Source: Cupriavidus taiwanensis (lineage in GTDB: Bacteria; Pseudomonadota; Gammaproteobacteria; Burkholderiales; Burkholderiaceae). Taken from it: a stretch of DNA of 64,000 nucleotides. Shown here in pieces: positions 50,361 through 62,500 of this stretch. Below the pieces are notes generated by a model. It did not search any database and was not told the DNA's origin. It worked only from the letters and a program-made list of their open reading frames with translations. Every line of letters starts with the position of its first letter. Position 1 is the first letter of the stretch. The stretch is from assembly GCF_900250075.1 (NCBI RefSeq), contig NZ_LT977070.1:2770894-2834893 (forward strand), in the 5' to 3' direction. Both the position numbers and the translations under genes were made by a program.

Positions 50361-51044
50361 TCAGGCGGCGGCCTGGTAGCGGGTCGGGTCGGGCACGCCG
50401 GCGGCCTCGAAGCCGGCGCGGCGGATGCGGCAGGAGTCGCACACGCCGCAGGCGCGGCCGTCGTCGTCGGCCTGGTAGCACGACACCGTCAGGCTGTAGT
50501 CGACGCCCAGCGCGATGCCGGCGCGGATGATCTCGCCCTTGGTCATGTCGATGATGGGCGCATGCACGCGGAAGCGGTCGCCCTCGACGCCGGCCTTGGT
50601 GGCCAGGTTGGCCAGGGTCTCGTAGGCCGCGACGTATTCCGGGCGGCAGTCCGGGTAGCCCGAATAGTCGACCGCGTTGGCGCCGAAGAACAGGTCGCGC
50701 CCGCCCACCGCCTCGGCCCAGCCGAGCGCCAGCGACAGCATGATGGTGTTGCGCGCCGGCACATAGGTGACCGGGATGCCGCCGCTGGCGCCGTCGGTGG
50801 GGACCTCGAGCGCGTCGTCGGTCAGCGCCGAGCCGCCGAAGCGGCGCAGGTCGAGGTCGACGATCTCGTGGCGCACGGCGCCCAGCGCCGCGGCCACGCG
50901 CTTGGCGGCCTCCAGCTCCGAGGAATGGCGCTGGCCATAGCGCATCGACAGCGCATAGGTCTCGAAGCCCTGGGCGCGGGCCATGGCAAGTACGGTGGCG
51001 GAGTCGAGTCCGCCGGACAGCAGGACGATGGCGCGTTGGGTCAT
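50361..51044 (-). CDS. queC: 7-cyano-7-deazaguanine synthase
   Basis: 227 residues. PP-loop SGGLDSAT (10-17) for ATP pyrophosphatase chemistry and C-terminal zinc-binding cysteines (CYQ...CGVCDSC). Converts 7-carboxy-7-deazaguanine to preQ0 in the queuosine pathway. Confidence 0.96.
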   Translation of the reverse strand: MTQRAIVLLSGGLDSATVLAMARAQGFETYALSMRYGQRHSSELEAAKRVAAALGAVRHEIVDLDLRRFGGSALTDDALEVPTDGASGGIPVTYVPARNTIMLSLALGWAEAVGGRDLFFGANAVDYSGYPDCRPEYVAAYETLANLATKAGVEGDRFRVHAPIIDMTKGEIIRAGIALGVDYSLTVSCYQADDDGRACGVCDSCRIRRAGFEAAGVPDPTRYQAAA

Positions 51045-51110
51045 GGTGCGGTTCGCGCCGGGGCGGCGCGCAAGAACATTCAGGCGAATCGCATATTCTA
51101 GCGCGACAAA

Positions 51111-51137
51111 CGCAAAAGGCCCGCCGAAGCGGGCCTT
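51111..51137 (-). terminator. Terminator after cpoB
   Basis: AAGGCCCGC/GCGGGCCTT stem with a 4-nt loop followed on the minus strand by TTTTGCGTTT. Ends the Tol-Pal operon before queC. Confidence 0.85.
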
Positions 51138-51160
51138 GCGGTGGCGGGCGGCGCCGGCGC

Positions 51161-51919
51161 TTACTTGAGCGTCTTGAGCCGGTTGCTCGCCGCCTGCGCG
51201 CCCTCGGTGCCGGGATACTTCGCCACCACCTGCTCCAGCGTCTTGCGCGCAGCCGCCTTCTGGCCGGACTCGAGCTGGTTGTTGGCGATGGCGATCATCG
51301 CGTCCGGCACCTTGGGGTGGGTCGGGTTGGCGTTGACCATGTTCTGCAGCACGAAGGTGGAACCCTTGTAGTCGCGCTGCGCGTACAGCGAGTTGCCGAG
51401 CCAGTACTGTGCCAGCGGCAGGTACGGGCTCTGCGGGTACTTCTTCGCGAACGCCGAGAACGAATTCCCCGCGCTCTTGAAGTCGCCCGCCTGGAACTGC
51501 TTGAGCGCGGCATCGTATTCGGGCTTTTCGCCCGGCTGCGCGACCCCTTCGCGGCCTTCGACCGTGACCTGCTGCGGCTCGAATTTCTTCAGGCGCGCAT
51601 CCAGGTCGGCGTAGTAGTCCTTCTGCTGCTTCTGCAGCGTGTCCACCGTGTTCTGCAGGACTTCGTTCTGGCCGCGCAGCCGCGCCACTTCCTGGCGCAG
51701 GCCTTCGAGCTGGTTCTGCATGTCGAGCAGGGTGCGGCTGTTCTGCTCGATGCGCTGCGTCGCGGTCGCCTGGAAACCGTTGAACTGGTCGCGCAGGCTG
51801 ATGACGGCCTTGCGGGCCTCGTCATCGTCGAACACTCCGGCATGCGCCTGCGACAGCGGCAGCATGCCGCCGCCGGCCACGGCGGCGAGCCACAACAAGG
51901 TGGAAACGCGTGCTTTCAT
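51161..51919 (-). CDS. cpoB: Cell division coordinator CpoB
   Basis: 252 residues with signal peptide (cleavage after HAG/HA region near 28), an N-terminal coiled coil ([23 protein letters not shown]) and C-terminal TPR repeats ([35 protein letters not shown]). Last gene of the tol operon; couples cell-wall synthesis to outer-membrane constriction. Confidence 0.93.
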   Translation of the reverse strand: MKARVSTLLWLAAVAGGGMLPLSQAHAGVFDDDEARKAVISLRDQFNGFQATATQRIEQNSRTLLDMQNQLEGLRQEVARLRGQNEVLQNTVDTLQKQQKDYYADLDARLKKFEPQQVTVEGREGVAQPGEKPEYDAALKQFQAGDFKSAGNSFSAFAKKYPQSPYLPLAQYWLGNSLYAQRDYKGSTFVLQNMVNANPTHPKVPDAMIAIANNQLESGQKAAARKTLEQVVAKYPGTEGAQAASNRLKTLK

Positions 51920-51937
51920 GGAGGGTCAGTCCGCAGA

Positions 51938-52447
51938 TCAGTAGTTGATGTCCGCGCGGCGGTTTTCCGCCCACGAGGCTTCATCGTGGCCGGTGGCCTT
52001 GGGCTTTTCCTTGCCCAGGCTCACGGCTTCCATCTGGCTGTCAGGCACGCCCATCGAGGCCAGCGAGCGGCGCACGGCTTCGGCGCGCTTCTGGCCCAGC
52101 GCGAGGTTGTACTCGCTGGTGCCGCGTTCGTCGGTGTTGCCCTGGATCAGGATCTTGCGGCCCTGGTTGGTGCCCAGGTACTTGGCGTGCGCGCCCAGCA
52201 TGCCCTGGTAGTCGGCCTTGACGGTGTAGCTGTCGAAGTCGAAGTAGACGCTGCGCTTGGCCAGCGGGCTGTTCGGATCGTTCAGCGGATCGGCGGCGGT
52301 CACCGGGGTGACGGCGCGCGGATCGGCACCCGTGCCGCCGGCACCGGCGCCGGCATTGGCGGTGTCGTCCAGCTTGACGCCGGAGCTGCAGGCGCCAAGG
52401 GCCAGCAGTGCGGCAACGGCAAGGGTTTTGGTCATCAGTTGGGCCAT
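51938..52447 (-). CDS. pal: Peptidoglycan-associated lipoprotein
   Basis: 169 residues with lipobox LGAC (Cys 20) and an OmpA-like domain (YFDFDSYTVK, IQGNTDERGTSEYNLALGQKRAEAV). Anchors the outer membrane to peptidoglycan and partners TolB. Confidence 0.96.
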   Translation of the reverse strand: MAQLMTKTLAVAALLALGACSSGVKLDDTANAGAGAGGTGADPRAVTPVTAADPLNDPNSPLAKRSVYFDFDSYTVKADYQGMLGAHAKYLGTNQGRKILIQGNTDERGTSEYNLALGQKRAEAVRRSLASMGVPDSQMEAVSLGKEKPKATGHDEASWAENRRADINY

Positions 52448-52462
52448 GGTGGTTGACTCCTG

Positions 52463-53836
52463 TTATTGCATGAAAGGACCCCAGGACGGCTCGCGAACAT
52501 CGCCGGACTGGAGGGACAGAACCTGCCGGGTACGCCCGTCAGTGGACACCGCCGCCAGCACCGCACGACCGCCCACGCGGGTGGCATAGAGGATGTACTT
52601 GCCGTTGGCGGCGAAGCTGGGCGCCTCGTCGTTGGCCGTATCGGTCAGCGACGTCACGTCGCCGTTGGTCAGGTCCTGCAACTGCAGCTTGAAGCCGCCC
52701 CCGCGCGAGATATACGCCAGGTACTTGCCATCCGGCGAAATGCGCGGGCTCACGTTGTAGCTGCCCTTGAAGGTGACGCGTTGCGCCGCGCCGCCCTCCT
52801 CGCCGGAGGCGGGCATGCGGTAGACCTGCGGCGCACCGCCGCGGTCGCTGGTGAAATAGATGCTCTTGCCGTCGGGCGAGTACTGCGGCTCGGTGTCGAT
52901 GGCGCTGCTGCGCGACAGGCGGCGGATGCCCGAGCCGTCTGCGTTGACCTGGTAGACCTGGGTATTGCCGTCGCGCGACAGCGCCAGCGCCAGGTGGCGG
53001 CCGTCCGGCGACCACGACGGCGCGCTGTTGTTGCCCTTCTGGTTCGACACCAGCGTGCGCTTGCCGCTGGCCAGGTCGTGCACGTAGACCACCGGCTTCT
53101 TGGCCTCGAACGAGACGTAGGCCACGCGCGCGCCGTCCGGCGACCACGACGGCGAGATGATCGGCTCGTTGCTGGTCAGCGCCACCTGCGCGTTCTGCCC
53201 GTCCGAATCGGAGATCAGCAGCTGGTAGCGGCCGCCCACCTTCGACACGTAGGACAGGCGCGTGGCAAACACGCCGCGCTCGCCCAGCAGCTTTTCATAG
53301 ATGTAGTCGGCGATCTTGTGCGCGGTCACGCGCAGCTGCGACTGGTTCACGGTGAAGGCCAGCCCGCCCAGGCTCTGTCCCTTGACGGTGTCGTACAGGC
53401 GGAAGCGCACTTCGTACTTGCCGCCCGCGGCCGGGGTCACGCTGCCGGCGACGAAGGCATCGGCGCCGCGCGCCTTCCAGCTGCCCAGGTCGACATTGGC
53501 GGACTCGGCCACGGTGGCGCCGCCGGGGTCGACGTTGCGGAAACGGCCGCTGCGGGCCAGGTCCGAACGGATGATCGCGGTCAGGTTCTGCGGGGCCTGG
53601 GCCTCGCCCTGGAAGTTGGCGGTGGCCACCGGGAACTGGCTGCTGCCGACCCCGGAGATCTCAACATTGAGCTGCGCGTGCGCGGCGCCGGCGGCCATGG
53701 TCATGGCTGCGGCCAGCCACGCCATCAGCGCGCGCCGGCCCGCCAGCGGCGCCGGCCGCCCGGGGACTCGGGATGCGGGGGGATTTGCGTTGTGCCGCCT
53801 CGCGGACAGCCAGTTGGGGGCCCAAAGCTTTCGCAT
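52463..53836 (-). CDS. tolB: Tol-Pal system protein TolB
   Basis: 457 residues as drawn; an internal Met 38 (start at 53725) directly precedes a standard signal peptide ([17 protein letters not shown]) and is the more likely start. C-terminal six-bladed propeller with repeated SPDG blocks ([31 protein letters not shown]). Periplasmic partner of Pal. Confidence 0.95.
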   Translation of the reverse strand: MRKLWAPNWLSARRHNANPPASRVPGRPAPLAGRRALMAWLAAAMTMAAGAAHAQLNVEISGVGSSQFPVATANFQGEAQAPQNLTAIIRSDLARSGRFRNVDPGGATVAESANVDLGSWKARGADAFVAGSVTPAAGGKYEVRFRLYDTVKGQSLGGLAFTVNQSQLRVTAHKIADYIYEKLLGERGVFATRLSYVSKVGGRYQLLISDSDGQNAQVALTSNEPIISPSWSPDGARVAYVSFEAKKPVVYVHDLASGKRTLVSNQKGNNSAPSWSPDGRHLALALSRDGNTQVYQVNADGSGIRRLSRSSAIDTEPQYSPDGKSIYFTSDRGGAPQVYRMPASGEEGGAAQRVTFKGSYNVSPRISPDGKYLAYISRGGGFKLQLQDLTNGDVTSLTDTANDEAPSFAANGKYILYATRVGGRAVLAAVSTDGRTRQVLSLQSGDVREPSWGPFMQ

Positions 53837-54052
53837 GCTGCTCCTCAGTCGATTTCAAGTTTCGTCGGGCACCGTCGGGCACGCCGGGCAATCGTCAACA
53901 CGGGCAAATGCGGCATTGCAGCGCGTGGCGCATGCCCCGTCCGTGTGCATACCGCACCGTCGGCTGCGTCGGGCAACCTGTCATGCTAGCGCTGGGACCG
54001 GAACCCGGCGATGAAGGTTGCATTATGTTGCAAATCATGCCGTGCCGGTCAC

Positions 54053-55132
54053 TCAGTCCTTCGGCCGGAAGGTAATGGTGAAGCTGGCCGGCGCCTTGCC
54101 GTTCTCATCGCGCGGCAGCGGATCGGAACGCTCCACCGCGCGCAGCACGGCATTGTCCCAGCCGGAGTTGCCGCTGGACTTGGACAGCCGCGCCGACAGC
54201 AGCGAACCGTCCGGCGCCAGCTGCACCGAAACCACCGCGGTCGGGTTGCCCGGCACGTCTTCGGTAAAGACGATGTTCGGCTTGACGCGGCGGCGCACGC
54301 GGTCGGCATAGCCGGGCGAAGCCTTGCCGCCACCGCCGGCACCGGCGCCGGCCGCGTTGCCGACTCCGCCGCCACCCGCGCCGGAGCCGCCGGCCAGCGC
54401 CTGCAGGCGCGCCAGCTCGCTCTTGCGCTGGGCGTTGGCGGCGGCTTCGCGCTTGGCCTTGGCGTCGGCATCCGCCTTGGCCTTGGCGTCGGCCTGCGCC
54501 TTCGCCTTGGCGTCGGCCTGGGCCTTGGCCTTGGCATCGGCCTGCGCCTTGGCCTTGGCCTCGGCGGCTTCCTTGCGCTCGCGCTCGGCCAGTTCCTTGC
54601 GTTCCTGCTCCTGCTGCGCGGCCTTCTTCTTCGCGTCGTCCTTGCGCTGCGCTTCCTTGCGCTCGGCCTCGCGCCGCTCGGCTTCCTTGCGGTCGGCCTC
54701 CTTGCGCAGCGCTTCCTTGCGCGCCTCTTCCTTGCGCTCAGCCTCCTTGCGGGCGGCTTCCTTGCGCTCGGCTTCTTCGCGCGCGGCCGCCTCGGCGCGG
54801 CGCTTCTTCTGCTCCAGCGCGATATCGGCGTCGTCCTCGACCTTGCTCTTCACCTGGGGCGGCGGCGGCGCCGGACGCGGCTGCACCACCGGCTCGGGCT
54901 CTGGCTGCGGCTGCGGCCGTGGCGGCGGGGGCGCGGTGGCGGCGGGGATTTCCTCCCACAGCTCGGCCTCGGCCCCGACCGGGGTGCTGCTCTGCCAGCT
55001 CACGCCGTAGTACAGCACCACGGCCAGCAGCAGGTGCATGAGCAGCGCGAGCAGGAAGGAACGCAGGGTTCCCCGCTCCTTGACCGGCTGGTAGGGATAG
55101 GCGGCGGCGGTCGTCATCAAGCGCAACGGCAA
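54053..55132 (-). CDS. tolA: Tol-Pal system protein TolA
   Basis: 359 residues: one N-terminal transmembrane helix (about 24-45), a long Lys/Ala/Glu/Asp-rich helical domain with KAKADADAKAK-type repeats, and a C-terminal globular domain (GNPTAVVSVQLAPDGSLLSARL). Transmits proton-motive force energy to Pal/TolB. Confidence 0.95.
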   Translation of the reverse strand: MPLRLMTTAAAYPYQPVKERGTLRSFLLALLMHLLLAVVLYYGVSWQSSTPVGAEAELWEEIPAATAPPPPRPQPQPEPEPVVQPRPAPPPPQVKSKVEDDADIALEQKKRRAEAAAREEAERKEAARKEAERKEEARKEALRKEADRKEAERREAERKEAQRKDDAKKKAAQQEQERKELAERERKEAAEAKAKAQADAKAKAQADAKAKAQADAKAKADADAKAKREAAANAQRKSELARLQALAGGSGAGGGGVGNAAGAGAGGGGKASPGYADRVRRRVKPNIVFTEDVPGNPTAVVSVQLAPDGSLLSARLSKSSGNSGWDNAVLRAVERSDPLPRDENGKAPASFTITFRPKD

Positions 55133-55153
55133 TCGGATAGGTGCTTCAATACG

Positions 55154-55597
55154 TCAGGAGGTCTTGGACTTGACCATCAGGCCCACGCGCTTGACGCCGT
55201 CGGCTTTCAGGACCGACATCACGTCCAGCACCGCCTCGTACTTGACCGCGCGGTCGGCGGCGATCACCACCGGCTGGTCCGGGTTCTCGTTCTGGCGCTG
55301 GTGGACGAAGTCCAGCAGGCCCTGCTTGTCGAGCTTGCGTTCGAAGGCGTTGCCGGCGGTGTCCTTGCCGCGCGCGGTGAGCTGGCCGTCTTCATGCACG
55401 GTGACGACGATCGGGGGCGCCTTCTGCTGCGGCGTGGCATTGGCCACGGTGGGCAGGTCGACGGTGGCCGGGCTGACGATCGGCGCGGCCACCATGAAGA
55501 TGACCAGCAGCACGAGCATGACGTCGATATACGGCACGACGTTGATCTCGGCGCTGGCCCGGCGGCGCGAGCCGCCGCGGCGCTGAATGGCTGCCAT
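55154..55597 (-). CDS. tolR: Tol-Pal system protein TolR
   Basis: 147 residues, ExbD family. One transmembrane helix with the conserved aspartate (NVVPYIDVMLVLLVIFMV) and a periplasmic domain. Forms the proton channel with TolQ. Confidence 0.95.
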   Translation of the reverse strand: MAAIQRRGGSRRRASAEINVVPYIDVMLVLLVIFMVAAPIVSPATVDLPTVANATPQQKAPPIVVTVHEDGQLTARGKDTAGNAFERKLDKQGLLDFVHQRQNENPDQPVVIAADRAVKYEAVLDVMSVLKADGVKRVGLMVKSKTS

Positions 55598-55657
55598 TGC
55601 AGGACTCCTGGAAACGCCGGCCCGGGCTCGCGCCCGGACCGTTGATAGGGAATACGG

Positions 55658-56337
55658 TTAGCGGGTCTGGCGCTGCAGGATGTTCAGGAACTCTTCCATG
55701 AAGCTCTCGAAGCGGATCGCCAGGCGATCGATTTCGGTGGCATAGCGGTTGTAGGCGATCACCGCGGGGATGGCCGCGAACAGGCCGATCGCGGTCGCCA
55801 CCAGCGCTTCGGCGATGCCGGGCGCCACCGACGCAAGCGTCGCCTGCTGCACATTGGACAAGCCACGGAACGCGTTCATGATCCCCCACACCGTGCCGAA
55901 CAGGCCGATATACGGGCTCACCGAACCGACCGACGCCAGGAACGGCAAATGCGATTCCAGCACGTCCATCTCGCGCTGGTAGGCCGCGCGCATGGCGCGG
56001 CGGGCGGCGTCGAGCAGCGCGCCGGCCTCGTTGCCGCGCTCGCGCGCCTTCAGGAACTCGCCCATGCCGGATTCGAAGATCCGTTCCAGCGCACCGGTGT
56101 TGTGGCGGTTGTTGACGGCGCTGTTATAGAGCGCCTGCAGGTCGCCGCCGGCCCAGAAGTCGCGCTCGAAGCCTTCGGTCTGGGTGCGCGCCGAACGCAC
56201 CGCCAGGTGCTTGCGGAAGATATAGGTCCACGAAAACAGCGACATGACGAGCAACAGCGCCATGACGGCCTGTGCCAGCACGCTGGCGTGGAGCACCAGC
56301 GTTACGATCGACATGTCTTGCGTGACGGTCACGGGAT

Positions 56338-56341
<4 letters not shown>
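55658..56341 (-). CDS. tolQ: Tol-Pal system protein TolQ
   Basis: 227 residues, ExbB/MotA family, three transmembrane segments (about 15-37, 135-160, 170-195) and the conserved PYIGLFGTVWGIMNAF block. Overlaps ybgC by 4 nt. Confidence 0.96.
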
Positions 56342-56742
<401 letters not shown>

Positions 56743-56865
56743 GGCCGCGATTGTAACGGAGAGCGATACCCGTTTCGTGTAAACCCGCAGGACGACTTTG
56801 CAACAGCAAGTTGCTGGCCAGGGCGGCGCCAGCCCTTGCCAGCGCTTGTCTGGCGGGTCCACGGC

Positions 56866-56895
56866 TTGCGGCGGGCGGCCGCCTCGCGCTACACT
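56866..56895 (+). promoter_or_regulatory. Probable glyA promoter
   Basis: TTGCGG (56866-56871), 18-nt spacer, TACACT (56890-56895), just upstream of the riboswitch. Confidence 0.45.
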
Positions 56896-56911
56896 GCGCG
56901 CAACCATTCCA

Positions 56912-57032
56912 TCTTGCGCGACTGGCGAAGTCAGTGGGCACTACCACGAGGAAGCGCAAGTTCTCTGGCGTGAAGTTTCCAAACGCCATGGCGTTGACGC
57001 GAGTCATGCCTGCCGCTCGCCTGGGCAGCGAA
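56912..57032 (+). promoter_or_regulatory. ZTP (pfl-type) riboswitch in glyA leader
   Basis: Conserved pieces in order: TTGCGCGACTGGCG (56914-56927), GTGGGCACTACCAC (56934-56947), GGAAGCGCAA (56950-56959) pairing back to TTGCGC, a variable linker, then GCCGCTCGCCTGGGCA (57012-57027). This order fits the pfl motif that senses ZTP/ZMP and typically controls folate and one-carbon genes. Located 122 nt before glyA. No expression platform was resolved by eye. Confidence 0.8.
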
Positions 57033-57154
57033 TGGGAAGCAGGGTGCGCCCTGCGCCGACGGCCAAGCCGCCGGTGCCGGTCGCCGCTAGCCTTCCCCGC
57101 GCGCCCTACCCCCGATGCCTGCATCGGATTCCCTTTTTTCAGACGAGTTTCGCC

Positions 57155-58402
57155 ATGTTCGAACGCAGCCGTTTTACGATCGACCAGATCGACCCCGAGG
57201 TCTTTGCCGCCATCCAGCAGGAAAACCAGCGCCAGGAAGACCACATCGAGCTGATCGCTTCCGAGAACTACACCTCGCCCGCGGTGATGGCCGCGCAGGG
57301 TTCGCAGCTGACCAACAAGTACGCCGAGGGCTATCCCGGCAAGCGCTACTACGGCGGTTGCGAGTACGTCGACATCGTCGAGCAGCTGGCCATTGACCGC
57401 GTCAAGCAGCTCTTCGGCGCCGAAGCCGCCAACGTGCAGCCCAACTCGGGCTCGCAGGCCAACCAGGGCGTGTACTTCGCCGTGCTCAAGCCGGGCGACA
57501 CCATCATGGGCATGAGCCTGGCCGAAGGCGGCCACCTGACCCACGGCATGGCGCTGAACATGAGCGGCAAGTGGTTCAACGTGGTCAGCTACGGCCTCAA
57601 CGCCCAGGAAGACATCGACTACGACGCGCTGGAAAAGCTGGCGCAAGAGAAGAAGCCCAAGCTGATCATCGCCGGCGCCTCGGCCTTCGCGCTGCGCATC
57701 GACTTCGAGCGTATCTCCAAGGTGGCCAAGTCGATTGGTGCCTACTTCATGGTCGACATGGCCCACTACGCCGGCCTGATCGCCGCGGGCGTCTACCCGA
57801 ACCCGGTGCCGCACGCCGACTTCGTCACCACCACCACCCACAAGAGCCTGCGCGGCCCGCGCGGCGGCGTGATCCTGATGAAGGCCGAGCACGAGAAGGC
57901 GATCAACTCGTCGATCTTCCCGGGCATCCAGGGTGGTCCGCTGATGCACGTGATCGCCGGCAAGGCGGTGGCGTTCAAGGAAGCGCTGACGCCGGAGTTC
58001 AAGGAATACCAGCAGCAGGTGGTGAAGAACGCCGCGGTGCTGGCCGAGACCCTGATCGCGCGCGGCCTGCGCATCGTCTCGGGCCGCACCGAAAGCCACG
58101 TGATGCTGGTCGACCTGCGCGCCAAGAACATCACCGGCAAGGAAGCCGAGCGCATCCTGGGCGAGGCGCACCTGACCGTGAACAAGAACGCGATTCCGAA
58201 TGACCCGGAAAAGCCGTTCGTCACCTCCGGCATCCGCGTCGGCTCGCCGGCCATGACCACGCGCGGCTTCAAGGAAGAAGAAGCCCGCATCGTCGGCAAC
58301 CTGATCGCCGACGTGCTGGACAACCCGCACGACGCCGCCAACATCGCCGCGGTGCGCGAGCAGGTGTCGGCGCTGACCAAGCGTTTCCCGGTCTACGGCT
58401 GA
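57155..58402 (+). CDS. glyA: Serine hydroxymethyltransferase
   Basis: 415 residues, PLP enzyme converting serine and THF to glycine and methylene-THF. Complete family features: [23 protein letters not shown], the PLP lysine K230 in [14 protein letters not shown]. Preceded by the riboswitch and followed by a large GC hairpin. Confidence 0.98.
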   Translation: MFERSRFTIDQIDPEVFAAIQQENQRQEDHIELIASENYTSPAVMAAQGSQLTNKYAEGYPGKRYYGGCEYVDIVEQLAIDRVKQLFGAEAANVQPNSGSQANQGVYFAVLKPGDTIMGMSLAEGGHLTHGMALNMSGKWFNVVSYGLNAQEDIDYDALEKLAQEKKPKLIIAGASAFALRIDFERISKVAKSIGAYFMVDMAHYAGLIAAGVYPNPVPHADFVTTTTHKSLRGPRGGVILMKAEHEKAINSSIFPGIQGGPLMHVIAGKAVAFKEALTPEFKEYQQQVVKNAAVLAETLIARGLRIVSGRTESHVMLVDLRAKNITGKEAERILGEAHLTVNKNAIPNDPEKPFVTSGIRVGSPAMTTRGFKEEEARIVGNLIADVLDNPHDAANIAAVREQVSALTKRFPVYG

Positions 58403-58410
58403 CGCGACCA

Positions 58411-58440
58411 GGCCGCCCGCGCGCACGCGCACGGGCGGCC
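58411..58440 (+). other. GC-rich hairpin after glyA
   Basis: GGCCGCCCG (58411-58419) pairs with CGGGCGGCC (58432-58440). No T tract follows; may stabilise the glyA transcript end. Confidence 0.5.
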
Positions 58441-58557
58441 GGCAGCTCCGCGGTCCGTGCCACCCCCGGCGCGGGCCGCGGGCCTCGCCAACCCGCCCCG
58501 CCGCCGCAGAACGACAACACGGACAAGGCGATGGGGTTCAACTGAAGGTGGTCCGGC

Positions 58558-59022
58558 ATGAAATGCCCCTTTTGCGGTCATTCCAATACCCAGGTTCTCG
58601 ACACCCGCATGTCGGAAGACGGCGATGCCGTGCGCCGGCGCCGCCGCTGCGAAGCCTGCGACCGCCGCTTCACCACCTATGAGCGGATCGAGCTGTTCTT
58701 CCCCGCCATCGTCAAGAAAAACGGCTCGCGCGTGGACTACGCCCGCGCCAAGCTGAAGGATTCGATGCGCCTGGCGTTGCGCAAGCGCCCGGTCTCGGCC
58801 GAAGCCATCGACGAAGCCATCACCCGGATCGAAGAAAAGCTGCTGGCGCTGGGCGAGAAGGAAATCCCCAGCAGCCAGGTCGGCGAGCTGGTGATGCGCG
58901 AGCTGCGCAAGCTCGACAAGATCGCCTATATCCGCTTTGCCTCGGTCTACCGCAGCTTTGAGGACGTGTCCGAATTCTCGGACGTGCTGGCCGAAGTCAC
59001 CGCCGGCAGCGGCAAGCGCTGA
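58558..59022 (+). CDS. nrdR: Transcriptional repressor NrdR
   Basis: 154 residues. Zinc ribbon CPFCGH...CEACDRRF followed by an ATP-cone domain ([35 protein letters not shown]). Represses ribonucleotide reductase genes. Confidence 0.96.
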
Positions 59023-59037
59023 CGCCCGCGTTTTCCG

Positions 59038-59496
59038 CTACCAGCACTGCGCCGACGCCACGCCGGCGCGCATCCCCGTGTTCCCCTGCAGCCCAAGGTG
59101 GTTGAGGGTATAGCTGCCGCAGTCGTCCCCCGCCTGCGGGCCGACCGGCGCCGCGGTCGCGGTATAGCTGGTGGCCGGATTGCCCGCCACCACCGTCAGC
59201 TGGTAGTAGGCCTGTCCGCCCGACTGGACCGCCACAGGGAACGCGTCGCCGGCATATCCCAGCGCGGCAGGCGTGCCGCCATAGACGTTCTGCGTGCTGA
59301 ACAGCCGCTCCTGGCGCGCCGCGAGATCCAGCAAGGCGGTCTTGGCGTCGGTGCGGCGCGACTTGCGCACGTGTTCGGTGTAGGACGGGTAGGCGATCGC
59401 GGCCAGGATCGCGGCGATCGCCACCGCGATCATCAGTTCGATCAGCGTGAAGCCGGCGGCGGCACGCCGCGGCGATGGGGATGCGGACAGCTTCAT
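59038..59496 (-). CDS. pilE: Type IV pilin-like protein
   Basis: 152 residues from ATG 59496. Prepilin cleavage site in AAAGFTLIELMIAVAIAAILAAIAYPSY (shown split: GFTLIE), and two C-terminal cysteines (DDCGSY, SAQCW) suggesting a D-region loop. Downstream of pilY1 on the same strand, so probably a minor pilin. Confidence 0.85.
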   Translation of the reverse strand: MKLSASPSPRRAAAGFTLIELMIAVAIAAILAAIAYPSYTEHVRKSRRTDAKTALLDLAARQERLFSTQNVYGGTPAALGYAGDAFPVAVQSGGQAYYQLTVVAGNPATSYTATAAPVGPQAGDDCGSYTLNHLGLQGNTGMRAGVASAQCW

Positions 59497-59501
59497 GGTC
59501 G

Positions 59502-62500
59502 TCAGCGCAGGCGTATCCAGTTGAGGCGGGCGCCGGCGCCATTGGCGCCGGGGTTGATCTGGGTGATGGCGCCGCTGCCGCCCACGGTCTGCTGCACCAG
59601 GTAGGGCCGCTTCTTCGCCGTCACCAGCGACGGCGTGCCGGTGCCGCTCAGGCCGATGCCGCTGACGATGCCGTTGTTCAGCAACGGGAAGGTGCTGCTG
59701 TTGGTGCTGCTGAAGAACGACTGCGCGGCCGCGCCGCCCGAGCCCATCGACACGCCCATGGTAAAGCCCGACGGCACCTCGGCATTGCACGACAGCGCCT
59801 GCGACAGCGCCGAACTGGGCGGGATGGTGGTGTTGACGATCACCATGCCGTAGGCGATCACCGGGTTGTAGATCACCTGCTCGCGCGTGGCCGACGGCAG
59901 CGGCAGTTGCCAGCCGTACTTGTTGTTGCCGCTGGCGCAGGCGTTCGAGCCCTGCCAGCACACCTTGCCGGCGCTGACCGTGCGCACCGTGACCGTGCTG
60001 CCGGCCGCGCGCCCTTCGGCGGTAATCGACTGCTGCGTCAGGTTGGCGCCGGACAGCGGCCGCGTGGCGCTGGCCAGCGAGGCATAGCGGGCCTGTGCCC
60101 CGGCCACCGCGTTCCATCCCGCCATGTCCCAGTCCCACACGCCATACAGTCCCTGCCCGCCCGGCTCGAACACCGCTTCGCTGCCCTGGGTCTGCTCCAG
60201 CCGGCGGCCGGTGCCGAACGCCACCACCACGCGCGGCATCGCCGCCGCGCCGGTTCCGGTGCCGGGCACCGAGCCCACCGCCACCCTGGTGGAGATCGGC
60301 TTGCCGCCGGTCTGCATCAGCGGGCGGCTGCCGGCGCGCCAGTGGTCCGGATTGTCCGAGGTCAGGTCGAAGCGCCACAGGTTGCCGAACACGTCGCCAG
60401 CGTAGACGTAGTCGGTGATGTGGTCGCCGTCGAGGTCGGCCGGCGTGACATAGGCAATGCCGTTGCGGCTGCTGGCGCCGGCCGGGTCCTGCTGCGGCCC
60501 GTAGCCGGTGCCGAGATAGCGGAAGCTGCGCGCGCCGTCGGCCGGGTCGACCAGCATGATGAACAGCCCGGCCGAGCCGCTCTTGCTGCCCAGGCCGTTG
60601 CCGAACAGCACCGCCCACTGGCCGTTGTGCAGGCGGCGGATCACGGGCGTGCCATAGGTGTTGCCGAGGTTGTCGCCGCACGCGCTATCGCCGGTGCACT
60701 GCAGCGTGTTGGTCCACTCGCCGATCACCGTGGCGCCGGCCGCCGCCGGGGTATCGCTGAAGCGCTCCGGATCGGTCACGTCGAGCGCGTAGAGCGCGCC
60801 GCCGGTCGCGGCCGCGGTCTTGCTGGCGAGCGGGCCGCCGCGGTTCGCGCCCGGCCCCAGGCCGCCGACCAGCCAGGTATGCCAGGCCCCGGCGTAGTAG
60901 AGGTCGCCGGTGCCGGGGGTGGCATCGACAAACAGGTTGTGCACGTATTGCGGCGAACTGTAGGCGAGCGCCGCATTCGACGACTGGATGGTGTCGAGCA
61001 CCGCGCCGGGCATGTACGCCAGCACCTCGCGCCCGTCGTTGGGCTTGCTGGCGTCGTTGCCGACGAATGCTCCCGCGGCGTTGTAATAGCCGGAACGGAA
61101 GCCGTGCAGCAGCCCGTCGTTAGCGCCGACATAGACCACGTTGAGCCGCTGAGCCCTGGCTTGCCGGAAGGCGTCGTAGCTGCCGGCGGGCTCTGGCGGG
61201 CTGGCGCGCTTGTACAAGGCATCGGTCCACGGCCCGCTGTACGGCGATGACGGTGCGCCGACCCAGGCCGGGCTGGAATCGATGATGTCGCCCAGCACGC
61301 CGGTGCGCTTGCGGAACTGCCCGGCGCCGGCCGCGGTCAGCTCCTTGCTGCGGTCCCCGCGCAGGTAGTCGAGGCGATCGCCGCCCGGCGCGGCATCGCC
61401 CGCGCTCAGCTTCGCCTTGTGCGCGTCGGGCAGGTTGGCGTCCCAGCGCAGCGGGATGCCGCTGCTGCCGCTCCAGGTCAGGATCCTGCGGCTGTCCGGC
61501 GCCTGCGCCACCACCGCGGTGCCGGTCGCCGCGCAGTGGCCGCCGGTCAGCGTGCAATGCGCGTTCCAGTTGGCCACGGTGGCGATCGACACCGAATCGG
61601 TGGCGGGATCGTACAGCAGGTTCTGCGCGCTCAACTCGCCCCACCAGTTGGTCGGATGGTAGTAGGCCAGGTACACCTGCGAGCCGGCCTCGACCCGCGC
61701 CGACTGCTGCACGTTGGTGCCGGCCGAGCTGCTCGACTGGCCCACCGGCTCGGCCTTGAAGCAGGTGATCTCGTGCACGTTGCTGCCGCTGCCGGTGCCC
61801 GCGGCGAAGCCGAAGCGCAGCGACGCCGGCACCGGTCCGTTGGCCTGCGTGATGTCCTGGTCGGTGATCACCGGCGTGGCCGCGCCGCCGTTGTAGCTGT
61901 AGGACATGCTCAGCAGCCCGTTCTGCGTCAGCTTGAGCGAATAGACGATGGGGATGCCTTTGGCGCGCGTCGGCCGCGACACCGCCTGCTGGTTGGCGAT
62001 CTTGTCGGGCAGGTCGCTGATGCCGAGCATGCGGTAGTTGTAGGCCAGCCGCCGCCCTCTGACGTCGCCCCCGTCCTTGCCGCTGCTCCAGTCCTGCACA
62101 TAGCCGCGCGCACAGGTGTTCTGCACCGCCTGCGCGCGCTTGCTGGCGCTCAGGCTGTCGGGGTAATAGGCCGGATAGGCGGCGCGCAGGCCGGCCCAGT
62201 TGGTATCGCCCGAGCCGCGCACGCTGATGCGGTTGGCCTGGAACGCCGGCCCCGAGTCGGTGTTGTCGGCCTTGTTCGAGAAGTTGCCGAACTCGTCGAT
62301 GCCGATGCCGATATAGCCTCCCGCCACGCCGTCGTACGCGCCATTGACGTTCGAGCAGCTGTAGCCCAGGCTGCCGCCCAGCCCGCCCACGGTCGGGCTC
62401 TTGCTGCCGTCGGCGAGGTAGAAGCTGATGCCGTCGGCGCCGGTGCCGCGCAGGTTGTCGCCGCCGTAGGTGACGGTGGAAAACGTGACCTGCAGCCCTT

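Noticed and set aside
49170..51101. A 643-codon + strand frame over yeeE and queC
   Set aside because: Shadow of two well-recognised minus-strand genes.
54498..54560. Short repeated DNA in tolA as a repeat element
   Set aside because: It encodes the normal Lys/Ala/Asp-rich helical domain of TolA.
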